A stretch of DNA of 64,000 bases from Candidatus Woesearchaeota archaeon (GTDB lineage: Archaea; Nanobdellota; Nanobdellia; Woesearchaeales; JABGXB01). Shown here in pieces: positions 20,470-32,200 of this stretch (the stretch's first letter is position 1; the number at the start of each line of letters is the position of its first letter). The stretch covers positions 380,098-444,097 of the forward strand of contig JABGXB010000002.1 in the NCBI GenBank assembly GCA_018675975.1, written 5' to 3'. The notes beneath the pieces are model-generated. The model saw nothing but the letters and a program-made list of their open reading frames with translations. It was not told the DNA's origin and made no database searches. Position numbers and translations under genes: made by a program.

Positions 20470-21360
20470 ATGGAATTAACATTTTTAGGAACTTCAACAA
20501 TGGCACCAACTAAAGATAGAAATAATACTGCTATTTATTTACAAACAGAAAAATATGGTATATTATTTGATTGTGCTGAAGGAACTCAAAGACAATTTAA
20601 AATTGGGAAAATTAATTTTAATAAATTAGATTTTATTTTAATTAGCCATCATCACGGAGATCATACTTTAGGTATTTGTGGACTAATACAAACTTTGGCA
20701 ACAAATAATTATAAAAAAAAATTAACTATATTTGGACCAAAAGATACTAAAAAATATATTAAAAATGCAATGAATAGTTGTATTTTTACTAGTAAAATTG
20801 ATTTGGATATAATTGAGATTAGTAATGGTAAAATTTTTGAAAATGAAAATATTGTTATAGAATCATTAGAAATGACTCATTCAGTTCCTTGTGTAGCTTA
20901 TAGCTTAATTCAAAAAGGGCATAGGAGATTTGATTTAGAAAAAATGAAAAAATTAAATGTAAAAGAAGGACCTTTGTGGAATGAATTACAAAAAGGAAAA
21001 TCAATAACTGTTAATAATAAAACTATAAAACCAAGTGATGTAACATTTTTATCTTCAGATAAAAAAGTAACTTATTGTATTGATACAAGTTTAAATAAAA
21101 ATACATATAAGATTTCAAAAGATGCAGATATTTTAATATGTGAATCTACTTTTGATGAAGATTTAAAAGATAAAGCTCAAGACTATGGTCATATGAGTGT
21201 AGATGAGGCTTGTGACATTGCAAATAAATCAAAAGTAAAACAATTAATACTAACTCATTTTTCAGCAAGATATAAAACTACAGATGGAATTTTAAAACAT
21301 GCAAAAGAATATTTTAAAAATGTAATATGTGCATATGATTTTTTTAAGGTTAAAATATGA
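20470..21360 (+). CDS. rnz: Ribonuclease Z (tRNA 3' endonuclease)
   Basis: LFDCAEGTQRQ, ISHHHGDHTLGI, FSARY; metallo-beta-lactamase fold. Confidence 0.95.
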   Translation: MELTFLGTSTMAPTKDRNNTAIYLQTEKYGILFDCAEGTQRQFKIGKINFNKLDFILISHHHGDHTLGICGLIQTLATNNYKKKLTIFGPKDTKKYIKNAMNSCIFTSKIDLDIIEISNGKIFENENIVIESLEMTHSVPCVAYSLIQKGHRRFDLEKMKKLNVKEGPLWNELQKGKSITVNNKTIKPSDVTFLSSDKKVTYCIDTSLNKNTYKISKDADILICESTFDEDLKDKAQDYGHMSVDEACDIANKSKVKQLILTHFSARYKTTDGILKHAKEYFKNVICAYDFFKVKI

Positions 21361-21881
21361 AATTTAAAACAAATTTAATTAATGGAAAAATATTTAGTCA
21401 AGAAAATAATAAAGCTCACACTCTTTTTGACAAAAGTAATATGGGGAGTATATTTAAACAAGGCATTATTGAATTGAATTTATATGAAGCAATGTATTTA
21501 CTTGAAAAAAGAAAAATTGATCTTTTTTTTAAAAATGAATTATTAACTGACGATCAAATAATAAATAAATTTGTAAAATTAGATAAACAATTTTTAAACA
21601 ATTATTGTGTATATAAAGACTTAAGATCAAAAGGTTATATTTTAAAAAGTGGTTTTAAATATGGTTCTAATTTTATTGTTTACCCTAAAGGTAAAAAACC
21701 AAATAAAACTCATAGTAAATGGATTTGTTTTGTAAAAAAAGAATCTGATAAATTAAATTTATATGAATTTGCTTCAAAACATAGAATTGCACATTCAACT
21801 AAAAAAAATATATTAATTGCAATTATATTAAATGATAATAATTCTATTTTATATTATGAAAGTAATTGGATAAAACCATGA
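21357..21881 (+). CDS. endA: tRNA-splicing endonuclease
   Basis: GYILKSGFKYGSNFIVYPKG...HSKWICFV...STKKNILIAI; Tyr/His/Lys catalytic residues present. Confidence 0.92.
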   Translation: MKFKTNLINGKIFSQENNKAHTLFDKSNMGSIFKQGIIELNLYEAMYLLEKRKIDLFFKNELLTDDQIINKFVKLDKQFLNNYCVYKDLRSKGYILKSGFKYGSNFIVYPKGKKPNKTHSKWICFVKKESDKLNLYEFASKHRIAHSTKKNILIAIILNDNNSILYYESNWIKP

Positions 21882-22639
21882 TAGTTGTTCCATATAATCC
21901 AATAGCATTTTCTATATTCAATATTGAAATAAGATGGTATGGTATTATATATGCACTAAGCTTATTACTAATTTATTTTTCTTTTCATATATTATCTAAA
22001 AAAAATAAAGTTAAATTAAATGAAGATGATATTGATAATTATTTTATATTATTTTTATTAGCAAATTTAATTGGTGCTAGATTATTTGATTTTATTTTTT
22101 ATTATCCTTCAAAATTATTTGCAGATCCTTTATCTGTTTTATACATTTGGAATGGTGGTTTATCATTTCATGGTGGTTTAATTGGTATTTTAATTGCGAC
22201 TTATTTTTATTCAAAATATAAAAAAGTAAATCTGTGGCCAATTCTTGATTTAATTGCATTAATAGTACCATTAATTTTAGCAATAGGTAGAATTGGAAAT
22301 TTTATTAATCATGAATTAGTTGGAAAAATATGGCAAAGCGATTATTGTTTTAATTTTGCAACAATTTCTGGATGTAGATATCCATCTCAATTATTTGAAT
22401 CATTTTATAGTACAATATTATTTATAATAATGATTTATGTATATAAAAAAAAATTACCAGATGGATTAACTTTTTTTATAGGGTTTACATTATATGGATT
22501 ATTTAGATTTATATTTAATTTTTTTAGAGATGACACTTTAATTTTATTAAATCTGAGCATGGGACAAATATTAAGTTTACTTATGTTTATATTTGGCTTA
22601 ATTATAATAATAAAAAAGTATTATAGTGATGATGATTGA
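21878..22639 (+). CDS. lgt: Prolipoprotein diacylglyceryl transferase Lgt
   Basis: WNGGLSFHGGLIG, GRIGNFINHELVGK, PSQLFESF, LYGLFRF; multiple TMs. ORF opens at 21866, but the ATG at 21878 overlaps the endA stop (ATGA). Confidence 0.95.
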   Translation: MIVVPYNPIAFSIFNIEIRWYGIIYALSLLLIYFSFHILSKKNKVKLNEDDIDNYFILFLLANLIGARLFDFIFYYPSKLFADPLSVLYIWNGGLSFHGGLIGILIATYFYSKYKKVNLWPILDLIALIVPLILAIGRIGNFINHELVGKIWQSDYCFNFATISGCRYPSQLFESFYSTILFIIMIYVYKKKLPDGLTFFIGFTLYGLFRFIFNFFRDDTLILLNLSMGQILSLLMFIFGLIIIIKKYYSDDD

Positions 22640-22761
22640 CAGGCGATATGATTATTGATTATAATTTTTTATTCTGAGCTATACTTTTTTAATTTAATTT
22701 TATTATAATTATATACTCGTTTCAAGTAATCTTTATAAATCTACAAATTGCAAAATCAATT

Positions 22762-23865
22762 ATGAGAGATAGAGTTCTAGATTTTGTAAAAGCAAATGGT
22801 CCTGTAATACCAACAGCAGTTTCTAAAAATCTAAAAATAGATTCAATATTAGCTGGTGCTTTTTTATCAAGTTTAATAAGCTTAAAATTAATGAAAGTTA
22901 GTGATTTAAAAGTAGGTTCTTCTCCTTTATATTATACTGAAGGACAAGAAAAAAAATTACAAGATTTTTCATCTAATTTAAATGAAAAAGATTTTAAAAC
23001 ATATCTTACATTAAAAGAAAATCAAGTATTAAGAGACTCACAATGTGATGCATTAACAAGAGTTAGTCTATCTACATTAAGGGATTTTGCAATTCCTTTA
23101 AATATAACTTATAATGGTGAAGCAATTAAAATTTGGAAATGGTATTTATTAAAAGATAATCAATTAACTCAAAAAATAACTGAATTATTAAATATAGATA
23201 CTGATTCTCAAAAAACAAATCAAAATTCAGATGAGTCTAAACAAGAAATAAATAATGAACCCAAAGTCGAAAATAAAACTCAATTATCTGATCAGAAAGC
23301 TCCCGATTTTAAAATTTTAAAAACTCAACTTGAAAAAACAGAACAAAATAACAATAAAAGAATTGAGGAATTAGAACGATTAGTAAAAACAATAATTAAT
23401 AAAACAACTAATTCAAATCTGCCTGAATCTAATGTTATTAGTGAAACTAATGATGAAACAGATGCTAAATTTGTAGATCAAACAGAATCATTACCTAAAA
23501 ATTTTAAACATTTAAATTCATTATTAAATCAAAAAAATATTAAATTAAATACTGATGATGATATATATATTAAAGTAAATGATTTTATTTCTAAAAATAA
23601 TTGCCAAATATTAAATTTTAAAATACTTAGAAAATCAAATGAAGCAGACTTTCTAATAAATCAAAATAATTTTTTTGGATCTCAAAAATATTATTTAAAA
23701 TTTAAAAATAAAAAAATTATATCTGACTCTGATTTACAAATTACTTTAGAGGGTGGAAATTTAATTAATTTAACTCCCATCTTAATATCAACTTCTGATT
23801 TAAATAAAAAAGGAATATCTTACTTAAATAATAATGATGGAAAAATATTTTTCTCTAAACTCTGA
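22762..23865 (+). CDS. Winged-helix protein, conserved archaeal hypothetical
   Basis: N-terminal MRDRVLDFVKANGPVIPTAVSKNLKIDSILAGAFLSSLISLKLMK wHTH; central coiled coil; TTTATAAA at 22732-22739. Confidence 0.7.
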   Translation: MRDRVLDFVKANGPVIPTAVSKNLKIDSILAGAFLSSLISLKLMKVSDLKVGSSPLYYTEGQEKKLQDFSSNLNEKDFKTYLTLKENQVLRDSQCDALTRVSLSTLRDFAIPLNITYNGEAIKIWKWYLLKDNQLTQKITELLNIDTDSQKTNQNSDESKQEINNEPKVENKTQLSDQKAPDFKILKTQLEKTEQNNNKRIEELERLVKTIINKTTNSNLPESNVISETNDETDAKFVDQTESLPKNFKHLNSLLNQKNIKLNTDDDIYIKVNDFISKNNCQILNFKILRKSNEADFLINQNNFFGSQKYYLKFKNKKIISDSDLQITLEGGNLINLTPILISTSDLNKKGISYLNNNDGKIFFSKL

Positions 23866-23916
23866 TTTTCTAACCAATTTGGTTAAATTTATGAATAAAT
23901 AATTTTGCTAATACTT

Positions 23917-24114
23917 ATGGTAAAAGTATATATTGAAAAAGATAATAAAAATATAGAATTAGAATTTAATGGTAAAATTATTGATTTAGCAAAATCTTTA
24001 AATGTAAATATAGAGACTGTAATATGTGTTTTAAATGAAAGTGTTGTAAATGAAAATACTAATATTAAAAATAGTGATAATATTCAATTTTTAAGCGTAA
24101 TATCTGGTGGATAA
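23917..24114 (+). CDS. Ubiquitin-like small modifier / sulfur carrier (MoaD/ThiS/SAMP-like), C-terminal Gly-Gly
   Basis: MVKVYIEKDNKNIELEFNGKIIDLAKSLNVNIETVICVLNESVVNENTNIKNSDNIQFLSVISGG; ATG at 23917 preferred over TTG at 23905. Confidence 0.85.
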   Translation: MVKVYIEKDNKNIELEFNGKIIDLAKSLNVNIETVICVLNESVVNENTNIKNSDNIQFLSVISGG

Positions 24115-25044
24115 ATGAAGTGTAAAAAATGTAATAATGGTGTTTTAATTAATGATTTATGTAATGATCACTTTATAGAATATTTTGAAAATATTGTAAA
24201 AAAAACAATAAAAGAATATAATTTAATTGAAAAAGATGATAAAATAATTGTAGCTACTTCAGGTGGAAAAGATTCAATAACTATTTTGTATTTATTAAAT
24301 AAATTTTATAATAATGTAGAGGCATTATGTATTGATGAAGGTATTAAAGGATATCGTTCAAAAACATTATTAACATTAAAACAATTTTGTAAAGAATATA
24401 ATATAAAATTAAATGTCTATTCATATAAAAAAGAATTTGGTCATTCACTTGACTATTTTATGGATTTAATTTCAAAATATAATAAAATTAAAAAATTAAA
24501 TATTAAACCTTGCACCATATGTGGTATTTTTAGAAGATATATGATAAATAAATATAGTACTGGTTTTGATAAAAGTGCAACTGGGCATAATTTAGATGAT
24601 GAAAGTCAAGCAATATTAATGAATCTTTTAAAAAATCAAATTCCAATTTTAGCGCGTTTTGGTCCATTAACTGGAATAAGCAATGAAAATTTATTTGTAC
24701 CTAGAATAAAACCATTATATTTTTTGAGTGAAAAAGAAATATTAACTTATTCATATTTGAAAAAATTTGATTTATTTTATACTGAATGTCCTTATGTACC
24801 ACAAGCATTTAGAGCAGAAGTAAGAGATAATTTAAATGAAATTAGTAAATCAAAAACAAATGAAATTAAATTAAATATAGTAAACAATTTTTTAGAAATA
24901 TCAAAAAAATTAAAATCAAAATATAAAGACACAATACAAATAAATTATTGTACTATTTGTAATATTGCTACAAATAAAAAAATCTGTAATAAATGTGAAC
25001 TTATAGAAAAAATAAATATGGTAAAAAAAGAATGCAAATTATAG
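24115..25044 (+). CDS. tRNA 2-thiolation ATPase (Ncs6/TtuA/TtcA superfamily)
   Basis: PP-loop VATSGGKDS, KPCTICGIFRR and TECPYVP (Fe-S cysteines), N- and C-terminal zinc-finger CxxC pairs. Confidence 0.93.
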   Translation: MKCKKCNNGVLINDLCNDHFIEYFENIVKKTIKEYNLIEKDDKIIVATSGGKDSITILYLLNKFYNNVEALCIDEGIKGYRSKTLLTLKQFCKEYNIKLNVYSYKKEFGHSLDYFMDLISKYNKIKKLNIKPCTICGIFRRYMINKYSTGFDKSATGHNLDDESQAILMNLLKNQIPILARFGPLTGISNENLFVPRIKPLYFLSEKEILTYSYLKKFDLFYTECPYVPQAFRAEVRDNLNEISKSKTNEIKLNIVNNFLEISKKLKSKYKDTIQINYCTICNIATNKKICNKCELIEKINMVKKECKL

Positions 25045-25547
25045 CTTTTACTGGGACGCCAGGTACTGGTAAAACAACATTATCAAAAGAATTTTGTAAA
25101 TTATATAATGGTAATTATATAAATATTTTAGATATAATTAAAGAAAATAAATTATATGATACTTTTGATAAAAAAGATGATACTTTAGATGTAGATATTA
25201 ATAAATTTATTAATTTCATGATTGATTTTATAGTAAAAAAACAAAATTTAAATATTGAATGTAGTGAATTTGACTATTTAGTTATAGATTCACACTTATC
25301 TCATTTTATACCCAATGAATATATTGATTTTGTAATTGTTTGTGTTTGTGATTTAAAAATATTAAATGCAAGATTAATTGAAAGAAATTATTCTAAACAA
25401 AAAATTAAAGACAATTTAGATTCTGAAATTTTTGATACTATTGTAGAAGAAGTAAAAGAAATAGGTCATAAATTTACTGTTTTAAATACCTCAAAAAATT
25501 ATATAAAAAATTCAATAGATCAAATAAAAGATTTATTAAAATTTTAA
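25032..25547 (+). CDS. Adenylate kinase AK6/Fap7 family
   Basis: MQIIAFTGTPGTGKTTLSKEF, DSHLSHF, RLIERNYSKQKIKDNLDSEIFD. Confidence 0.9.
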   Translation: MQIIAFTGTPGTGKTTLSKEFCKLYNGNYINILDIIKENKLYDTFDKKDDTLDVDINKFINFMIDFIVKKQNLNIECSEFDYLVIDSHLSHFIPNEYIDFVIVCVCDLKILNARLIERNYSKQKIKDNLDSEIFDTIVEEVKEIGHKFTVLNTSKNYIKNSIDQIKDLLKF

Positions 25548-26135
25548 TATTGCATATTTATCATTTTCATCCAATAATTCATATTCATTTTTTGCAAATG
25601 AACAAATTTGAAAATCAATATTAAATTTTTTAGCCAAATTATAATTTTGTTGAATTCTATGTATATATGGCATCAAATTATTAAATTCCACAATAATTGT
25701 AATATTATTTTCATTAAAATTTCTTAATATATTTTCATTTGTACCACTTCTAATTTGATTAAAATAATCCCATTTTTCAATACACTCTAAATTGCAAATA
25801 TAATTATAATTTTTTATAATAAACTTAAAATTACTTACAAATTCTTCTTTTTCTGCCTTGTATAAATATTTTACTTTTTTATTTTTTATTTTTGTTTTAA
25901 CTTTTTGCAAGTCTTTAATATCAATTTGTAATATAATTTCATATTCAAATAATTCATCTATTTTATATTTTTGAATTAGCTCAATTAAATCATCAATTTT
26001 TTCAAAATTATTAATATTAAAACCCAATTTTTTTATATTTAATTTATTTGCAATTTCAATATAATTTAATATATTACTTTTGTTAATTTTGTTAATTATT
26101 TCCATGTTTTTATCCATTTTTAAGTATATTTTCAC
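25536..26135 (-). CDS. rnp3: Probable RNase P protein component 3 (Rpp30), divergent
   Basis: Pattern IRSGTNENILRNFNENNITIIVEFNNLM...QQNYNLAKKFNIDFQICSFAKNEYELLDENDKYAIL resembles the Rpp30 RSG.../N-x-x-L-A/...L-R-x-x-x-D core. Confidence 0.6.
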   Translation of the reverse strand: MKIYLKMDKNMEIINKINKSNILNYIEIANKLNIKKLGFNINNFEKIDDLIELIQKYKIDELFEYEIILQIDIKDLQKVKTKIKNKKVKYLYKAEKEEFVSNFKFIIKNYNYICNLECIEKWDYFNQIRSGTNENILRNFNENNITIIVEFNNLMPYIHRIQQNYNLAKKFNIDFQICSFAKNEYELLDENDKYAILKF

Positions 26136-26206
26136 TATTAATAAAGGTCACGATAGTAATGTTTTTAAACCTCATTTATAAAAAATAATTAGGTAGTTGA
26201 ATATTT

Positions 26207-29200
26207 ATGTTAAAAAAAGGGGTGTTTTTTAATTTATTAGTACTGATTTTATTAGTTTTACCTTTAATTCAAGGAGCTGAGTACTATTCAGTTCCAGATA
26301 ATTTTGATTTTTTTAATAGAACCGATGTTAAATTTAATCCTGACTTAATTAGTTCAGCTACTTATACTTGTGCGGATATTAATGGTAATTTATGTGAACG
26401 TTTTCCTGATGATAGTTGTGAACTTTTTATTAATTCAAATGAATTAGAAAAATCAGGAACAAATTTATGTTCAAATAATGCTGGTTGTGTTTTTTTAAAC
26501 CCTCCTAAAGGTTATGGTGGCGAAGGTACACCATTATCTCATTTATGTAATGTTGAAAATTATGATTATTATAATCAACCTTTACTTAGTTTAATGGCAC
26601 AATGTGTAACTGCAAATGATGGTGTTGATTGTGATTTAAATTCAACTTTTCAAGGTTATGACAGTCAAATGTGTAATATTGTTTTATGTTCTATAAATAA
26701 AGAAAATGAAATAAATGGTACTATATCAGTTCCTCAAGGTTTAAATGTTGGGATTGGCGATATAACTGTTAATTTTATTGCATCATTAGCGGTATCAAAT
26801 AGTCCAGGATACAAAGGTATTGTAGAGCTTAAAGATAATAAATTATTTTATAGAATACAAGGTTTACCCGATAATTTACCAAACGGTGTTTTATCTATTA
26901 GTGCTGATTCTAAATTTAATTTACAAAAAGAAATTAAAAAAAATGTAGAAATTAATACAATAAATAATATAGATTTACTTTTTACAATTGATGTAAATGT
27001 TAATTTAGATTTGACATTTAAATCCAATGGTGTTGAAATATTAAATCCAAAAGGTTATGTAACTGTAATTAGTGAAATTGATTTAAGGGAAGAAACTAAG
27101 GATTTTTCTGATGATTTAATGAATTTTCCAGATTTACCTGCAAGAAATGTAACTGTATTTTCTTATATTGATGGATATGAATTTAAAAAAACCAAATTTG
27201 AATTGACTGAAGATATTAATATTAAAGAGATTGATTTAAAAGTTTTAACGTCTCCAAAACATATCACACTAACTGTTAAAAATTTCAATGATGTTGATTT
27301 ACCAGATGTAAATATATATTTCAAATCCACAGGTAATAGTCCCTTTTCTGGATTTAATAAAACTGATACTACTGGAAATTCTGGTTTTAATTTACCTGTT
27401 GGTGCAGCTGGATATTTTTTATTCAAAAAATTCGGTTATGTTGAAAAAATTGTAAATTATGATTCAACTAATTTTAATTCTAATATTCAATTAGATGCGT
27501 GGGTATCTAGAAAATGTTCTGAATTTGGCGGGGATTTATACTTAAGAAAAACATTACTTTCTGAAAATAAATATTGTTCTTCCTCTGGTTATATTAATAT
27601 GTACAAAAATAATATTTCTTTTTCTGAAGGAAATGTTCCATTAGATGAAAATAATATAGATGATTATGTTTGTTGTACTGAAATTGTTACTACTAATTTA
27701 CCATTTAAAGATACTGATTATGATGGTGTTTTTGATCATGTAGATGTTTGTCCTAAAAATGCATTAATACAAACAAAAAATGATCCATTATATTCTGAAA
27801 CTGAATCCCCAAGTAAATCTCATGAAGATATTTCTTTTTGTCAAGATGGTGTAGATAATGATTGTGATGGGGCAATAGATAATTTAGATGATGATTGTAA
27901 TAATGTTTGTTCAATTAATAATTGTAATATTAATGACAAAGAATATTGCTTTGATAATGATGGAACTCCTGAAACAAAAACAATTAATAAAGATACAAGT
28001 GGTATTGCTATACTTGATGATACTTTATTTGAATATTGTTCCCAATGTCAATCAATTGACTCAGCATTTTGTCAAGATAAATTATTAGGTCAGGTAGATT
28101 ATGAATGTTGTAATAATGTTTGTGAAACTCCTGAAGATATTTTTAATTTAAATGTTGAAGATTCTATTTGTTCTGCAAATCAAAATGTTTGTAAAAGTGG
28201 AACATGTGTTTTATTAGATTCATGTGTACAAAATACATTTTTTGGTAAAATTAATATTTTAGATGCAAATGCAGAAAATAGCTGTGTTTGTGGTTCAACA
28301 ATAGTAGATTATAATAATCAAGATGAATCTTCTGCTTGTTGTATTAATGGAAATTATTATTCTGATTGTAATGGAATATTAAATACTTTTAAAATCAAAT
28401 TAAGTTTTTATGATCAAAAAGGACAAGATTTATTTTTACCATTTTCAGAACAAGTACAATTATTAATTATTCCAAGAGAAACTTCAAATATTAAACCATT
28501 TAGATTTGACCAAACTGGTTCAAATGGAATTATAACTGGTCTTTTAAGTTCTGATTATACTTTAATAGTAACTGCCGTTGATCGAAATCCTGAATTTGTA
28601 GAAATAACTAAATCTGATTTTGAAAAAGCAGTTGATAATTCACATGAAATAAATAAAAGAGTTGAGTTTAAAACAAATTTAAATTTAGAGTGTGCAAATA
28701 AAGAACCTAATGTTAATTTTAAAGTTTCTTCAATTAAATCAGAACCAAATTCAAATATAACTTGGACAAATCCATGTAGTGAATATAATGAAAGTAATTT
28801 AATTACTCATTATTTAATTAAAAGAACTAAATTAAATTATTTTGATTTTAGAACTAAAGATTTAGTTACGGATTATACAAATTTAATAAGTAATTCATTT
28901 GGTGTGGGTATCGATTATAGGGATGATGGTTTTTTACCTTCTGATTATGCTTCAGAATTTGTTGCATTAATTCCCAATAATAAATATGAAATAGATTCAA
29001 ATAGTGATTGTACTGATGAAAGCAATAGTGAATGTGCATTAAAGGATGAATTTGGAAGAATTATACATAAAGAAAATTGGACTTATGTTGATGAATTAGA
29101 TAAATGGGGTATAGAATTAGATGGAAATAAAAATTCATATCTTTATGAAATGCGTGCATATTATGTAGGTAATAGACATAGTAAATTTTCAATACCTGAT

Positions 29201-32200
29201 TTAGTTTTAGACTATAGAATTAATTTAGTAAATAATAATGAATTTTTACAAATAGATCATTTGTCAAATAGATTTAGCGAAAATAATTTTTATAGTAATG
29301 AAATGACGTATATTGGTGATTCAAATACAATAACTAATGTAAATAAAATTTTATCTTTAACTAATTTGGGTGTAGATTCACAAAAATCAACAAGAATGAA
29401 ATTTTTATCAGAATTAAAAAACAGTATTTTTAATTCAGGCCATGAAATTTGTACTTATTATAAAGGTGAATTTTGTGCAGAGTATATTAATGATGATTAT
29501 GCATCTCAAAATGTAGGTTTATTAGATGATAATATTTTTACAGGTAATTTAGATCCAAATGATTTAAAACAATTAATTAGTGAATATTCACAAGCAGATA
29601 AATTTAATTCAAATGATTTATTGCAAAATGTACCAAGTGTACGTGTTGAATGTAATCAATTCAATTTTCCAAAAAGAATTGAAAATACAGCCGAATCAAT
29701 TTGTTTTAGTGAATCTGGTGTAAGTGGTGAAAGATATCCTTTTGTTTGTTCAATAACTAGTAATCCAAATAAAACTCAATGTATTAAATATCCTGATTTG
29801 TTAAATAGTGGATCTACAGAATTTCAAAAGTTTAGACATGATATATTAAAAGATACTGATTTAGGTTTTGGTTTTAATTCACAAAATGAATATAATGAAC
29901 CGTTACAACAAGAAGATCCGATTTCAAAATTATCATTAATTACTCAAATTAATGTCAAATCAAATCTTTATACTTCTTTTGATAGGGGTGATTCAGTTTA
30001 TGATACTTGGCAAAGTTGTACTGATGCATTAATTCCTTTAAATAAAGATGAAACATATAGAGAAAGTGGTTGTTATGGCTATAGATCTAAAAATGCATGT
30101 TTAGATAATCCTTGTAATTTTGGTTATGAGGGTAAATGTGAATATTATGATTCTGGTTTTAGTGAAAATGGTGATGAAATTTCAAAGGGTTTTTGTTATG
30201 ATTCAAAACCAATAGTAAATCATTGTGATTTGGTAAATACAGATGATTTATATCAATTTGGAAATATAACTGAAAATATTTGTTCTAATTTAGGTCAATG
30301 TTATTTAGGAAAAGATCAAAATAGTGATAATGATTTTGTTTGTTTAGAATGTACTCAAGCAACAACTTGTTCTGATTATAAAAGCGAAACTGCCTGTACT
30401 AGTAGTGATGTCTGTCAATTAAATAATTGTTTATGGAATTTAACAGAAGAAAAATGTAGTGTAGATAAAAATTTAGATGGTATATCTAATGATGGAACTA
30501 GTAATGAAAACTATAAAATAAATTCATTTTTGAATTTAAATAATAATAATGAATATGAATTATTATTTAGATCTTATCCTAATGACGAACATAAAAAAAT
30601 ATCTGCAGATATTGATTCTTTTTATGCAAATGAAAAATACAAATTAACTTCAACAGCATTTAAATTACAAAATGGGGATTGGATTAAATTAAATTCAGAT
30701 GAATTTCAAACTAATGCTACTTTATTTAATGAAAACCCTACTGATGAACAATTTTCTTTTGTTCTTGAAACTAGCGGAGATGTAAATAGTGCAAAAACTC
30801 AATTATTAAATACAGAATTTGAACAATTAGATTCAAATGCAATTATTGTAAATTTAAGTTATTTTACTTTAGATAATAATGGATTACAACATAATAAAAA
30901 AACAAGAAATGTTTTAATTGATAATTTAAAACCAAATATTAGTATAGTTTTTAGTGAATTAGAGCGGCTTGATGATAAACATGATATTTTAGTATTAAGA
31001 TCTGCTGATGAACTTATTTTTGATTCAAATGGAAAAAGGAATAAATGTGATGATAAATTTGAACTTTTTAATTTTGAAACTAATGCTTTTGTTGAAATAC
31101 CATCAATTTCACCCAAAAATAATGTTTATTTCACTAATAATAAATATCAATTTTTAACTGAATTTAGTTTTAGTGAATTAGATGATGGTTTGTATAAGTT
31201 TTCATCAAAATGTAAAGATTTAGCTGGTAATGTAAATGAAAAAAGTTTAAGTTTTATATTAAATGCAGGTGTAATAATTAAAAATGTTTATCCTCTAGTT
31301 GGTGAGGTTGTAGCAGGACCTCAACAAGATTTTTCAGCTGAATTATATAGAGAAGCAAAACAATGTAAATATGAATTATATTTTAATGGAGCGAGAGTTA
31401 ATGTAACTAATAAAAACAATTTTAAAAATGATTTTAATAGTAAATTTAAATTTGGTCAAAAAATTCCTGATTATGATATTAATGAAAATAAATATATTAT
31501 TTCTGATAATGCAATAACTTTTGATGATTTATGTAGTCAACCTGATGATGAATTTAATAGTAGAAGTTGTAGGACAAGCTCTGGAACTTTTTCATTAAAT
31601 AGTACTTTTTCATCAGGTAATGTTTCATTTGGTTTTGATTTTTCAAATAATATTAAAATGTTGAATTCATTTCAAACGGGCTCAGTTTTTATTAATGCAA
31701 GTTGTTTAGTTCAAAATGGTACTGATTTTGAAGAATTTGTTCCAAAGAATTTTTCCATTACACAATTTTATATTGATAGATTGCCACCTAAAACAGAAAT
31801 TTTAACAATACCTTCAATTGCAACTTCAAAAAATACTTGGTTAAATTATGAAGATTTGAAAGGTAGTGGAACCAATGTTGGCTTTACATTTAGTTGTACA
31901 GATTATCCTAATATTGATGGTACTAATGCTGGTTGTGATGAAACTAAACTTGCAGAGTATTATATTGTAAATTATGGTACAAATTGTATTGGAAACGCAC
32001 CTTATGAATTTGCACCAAGTTTAACTGCAAGTTCAAGTAGTTCAATAAGCAAAAGTTCAACTCTTTGTTATAGATCTATTGACACATTAGGAAATAAAGA
32101 AGATGTAAATTCTATTAATTTTTTAATTGATACTGAATTTCCTGCATTTGAATTAAATGGTATTTCAAAACCTGCTTTAGATAAAGAAAATATTGCAAAT

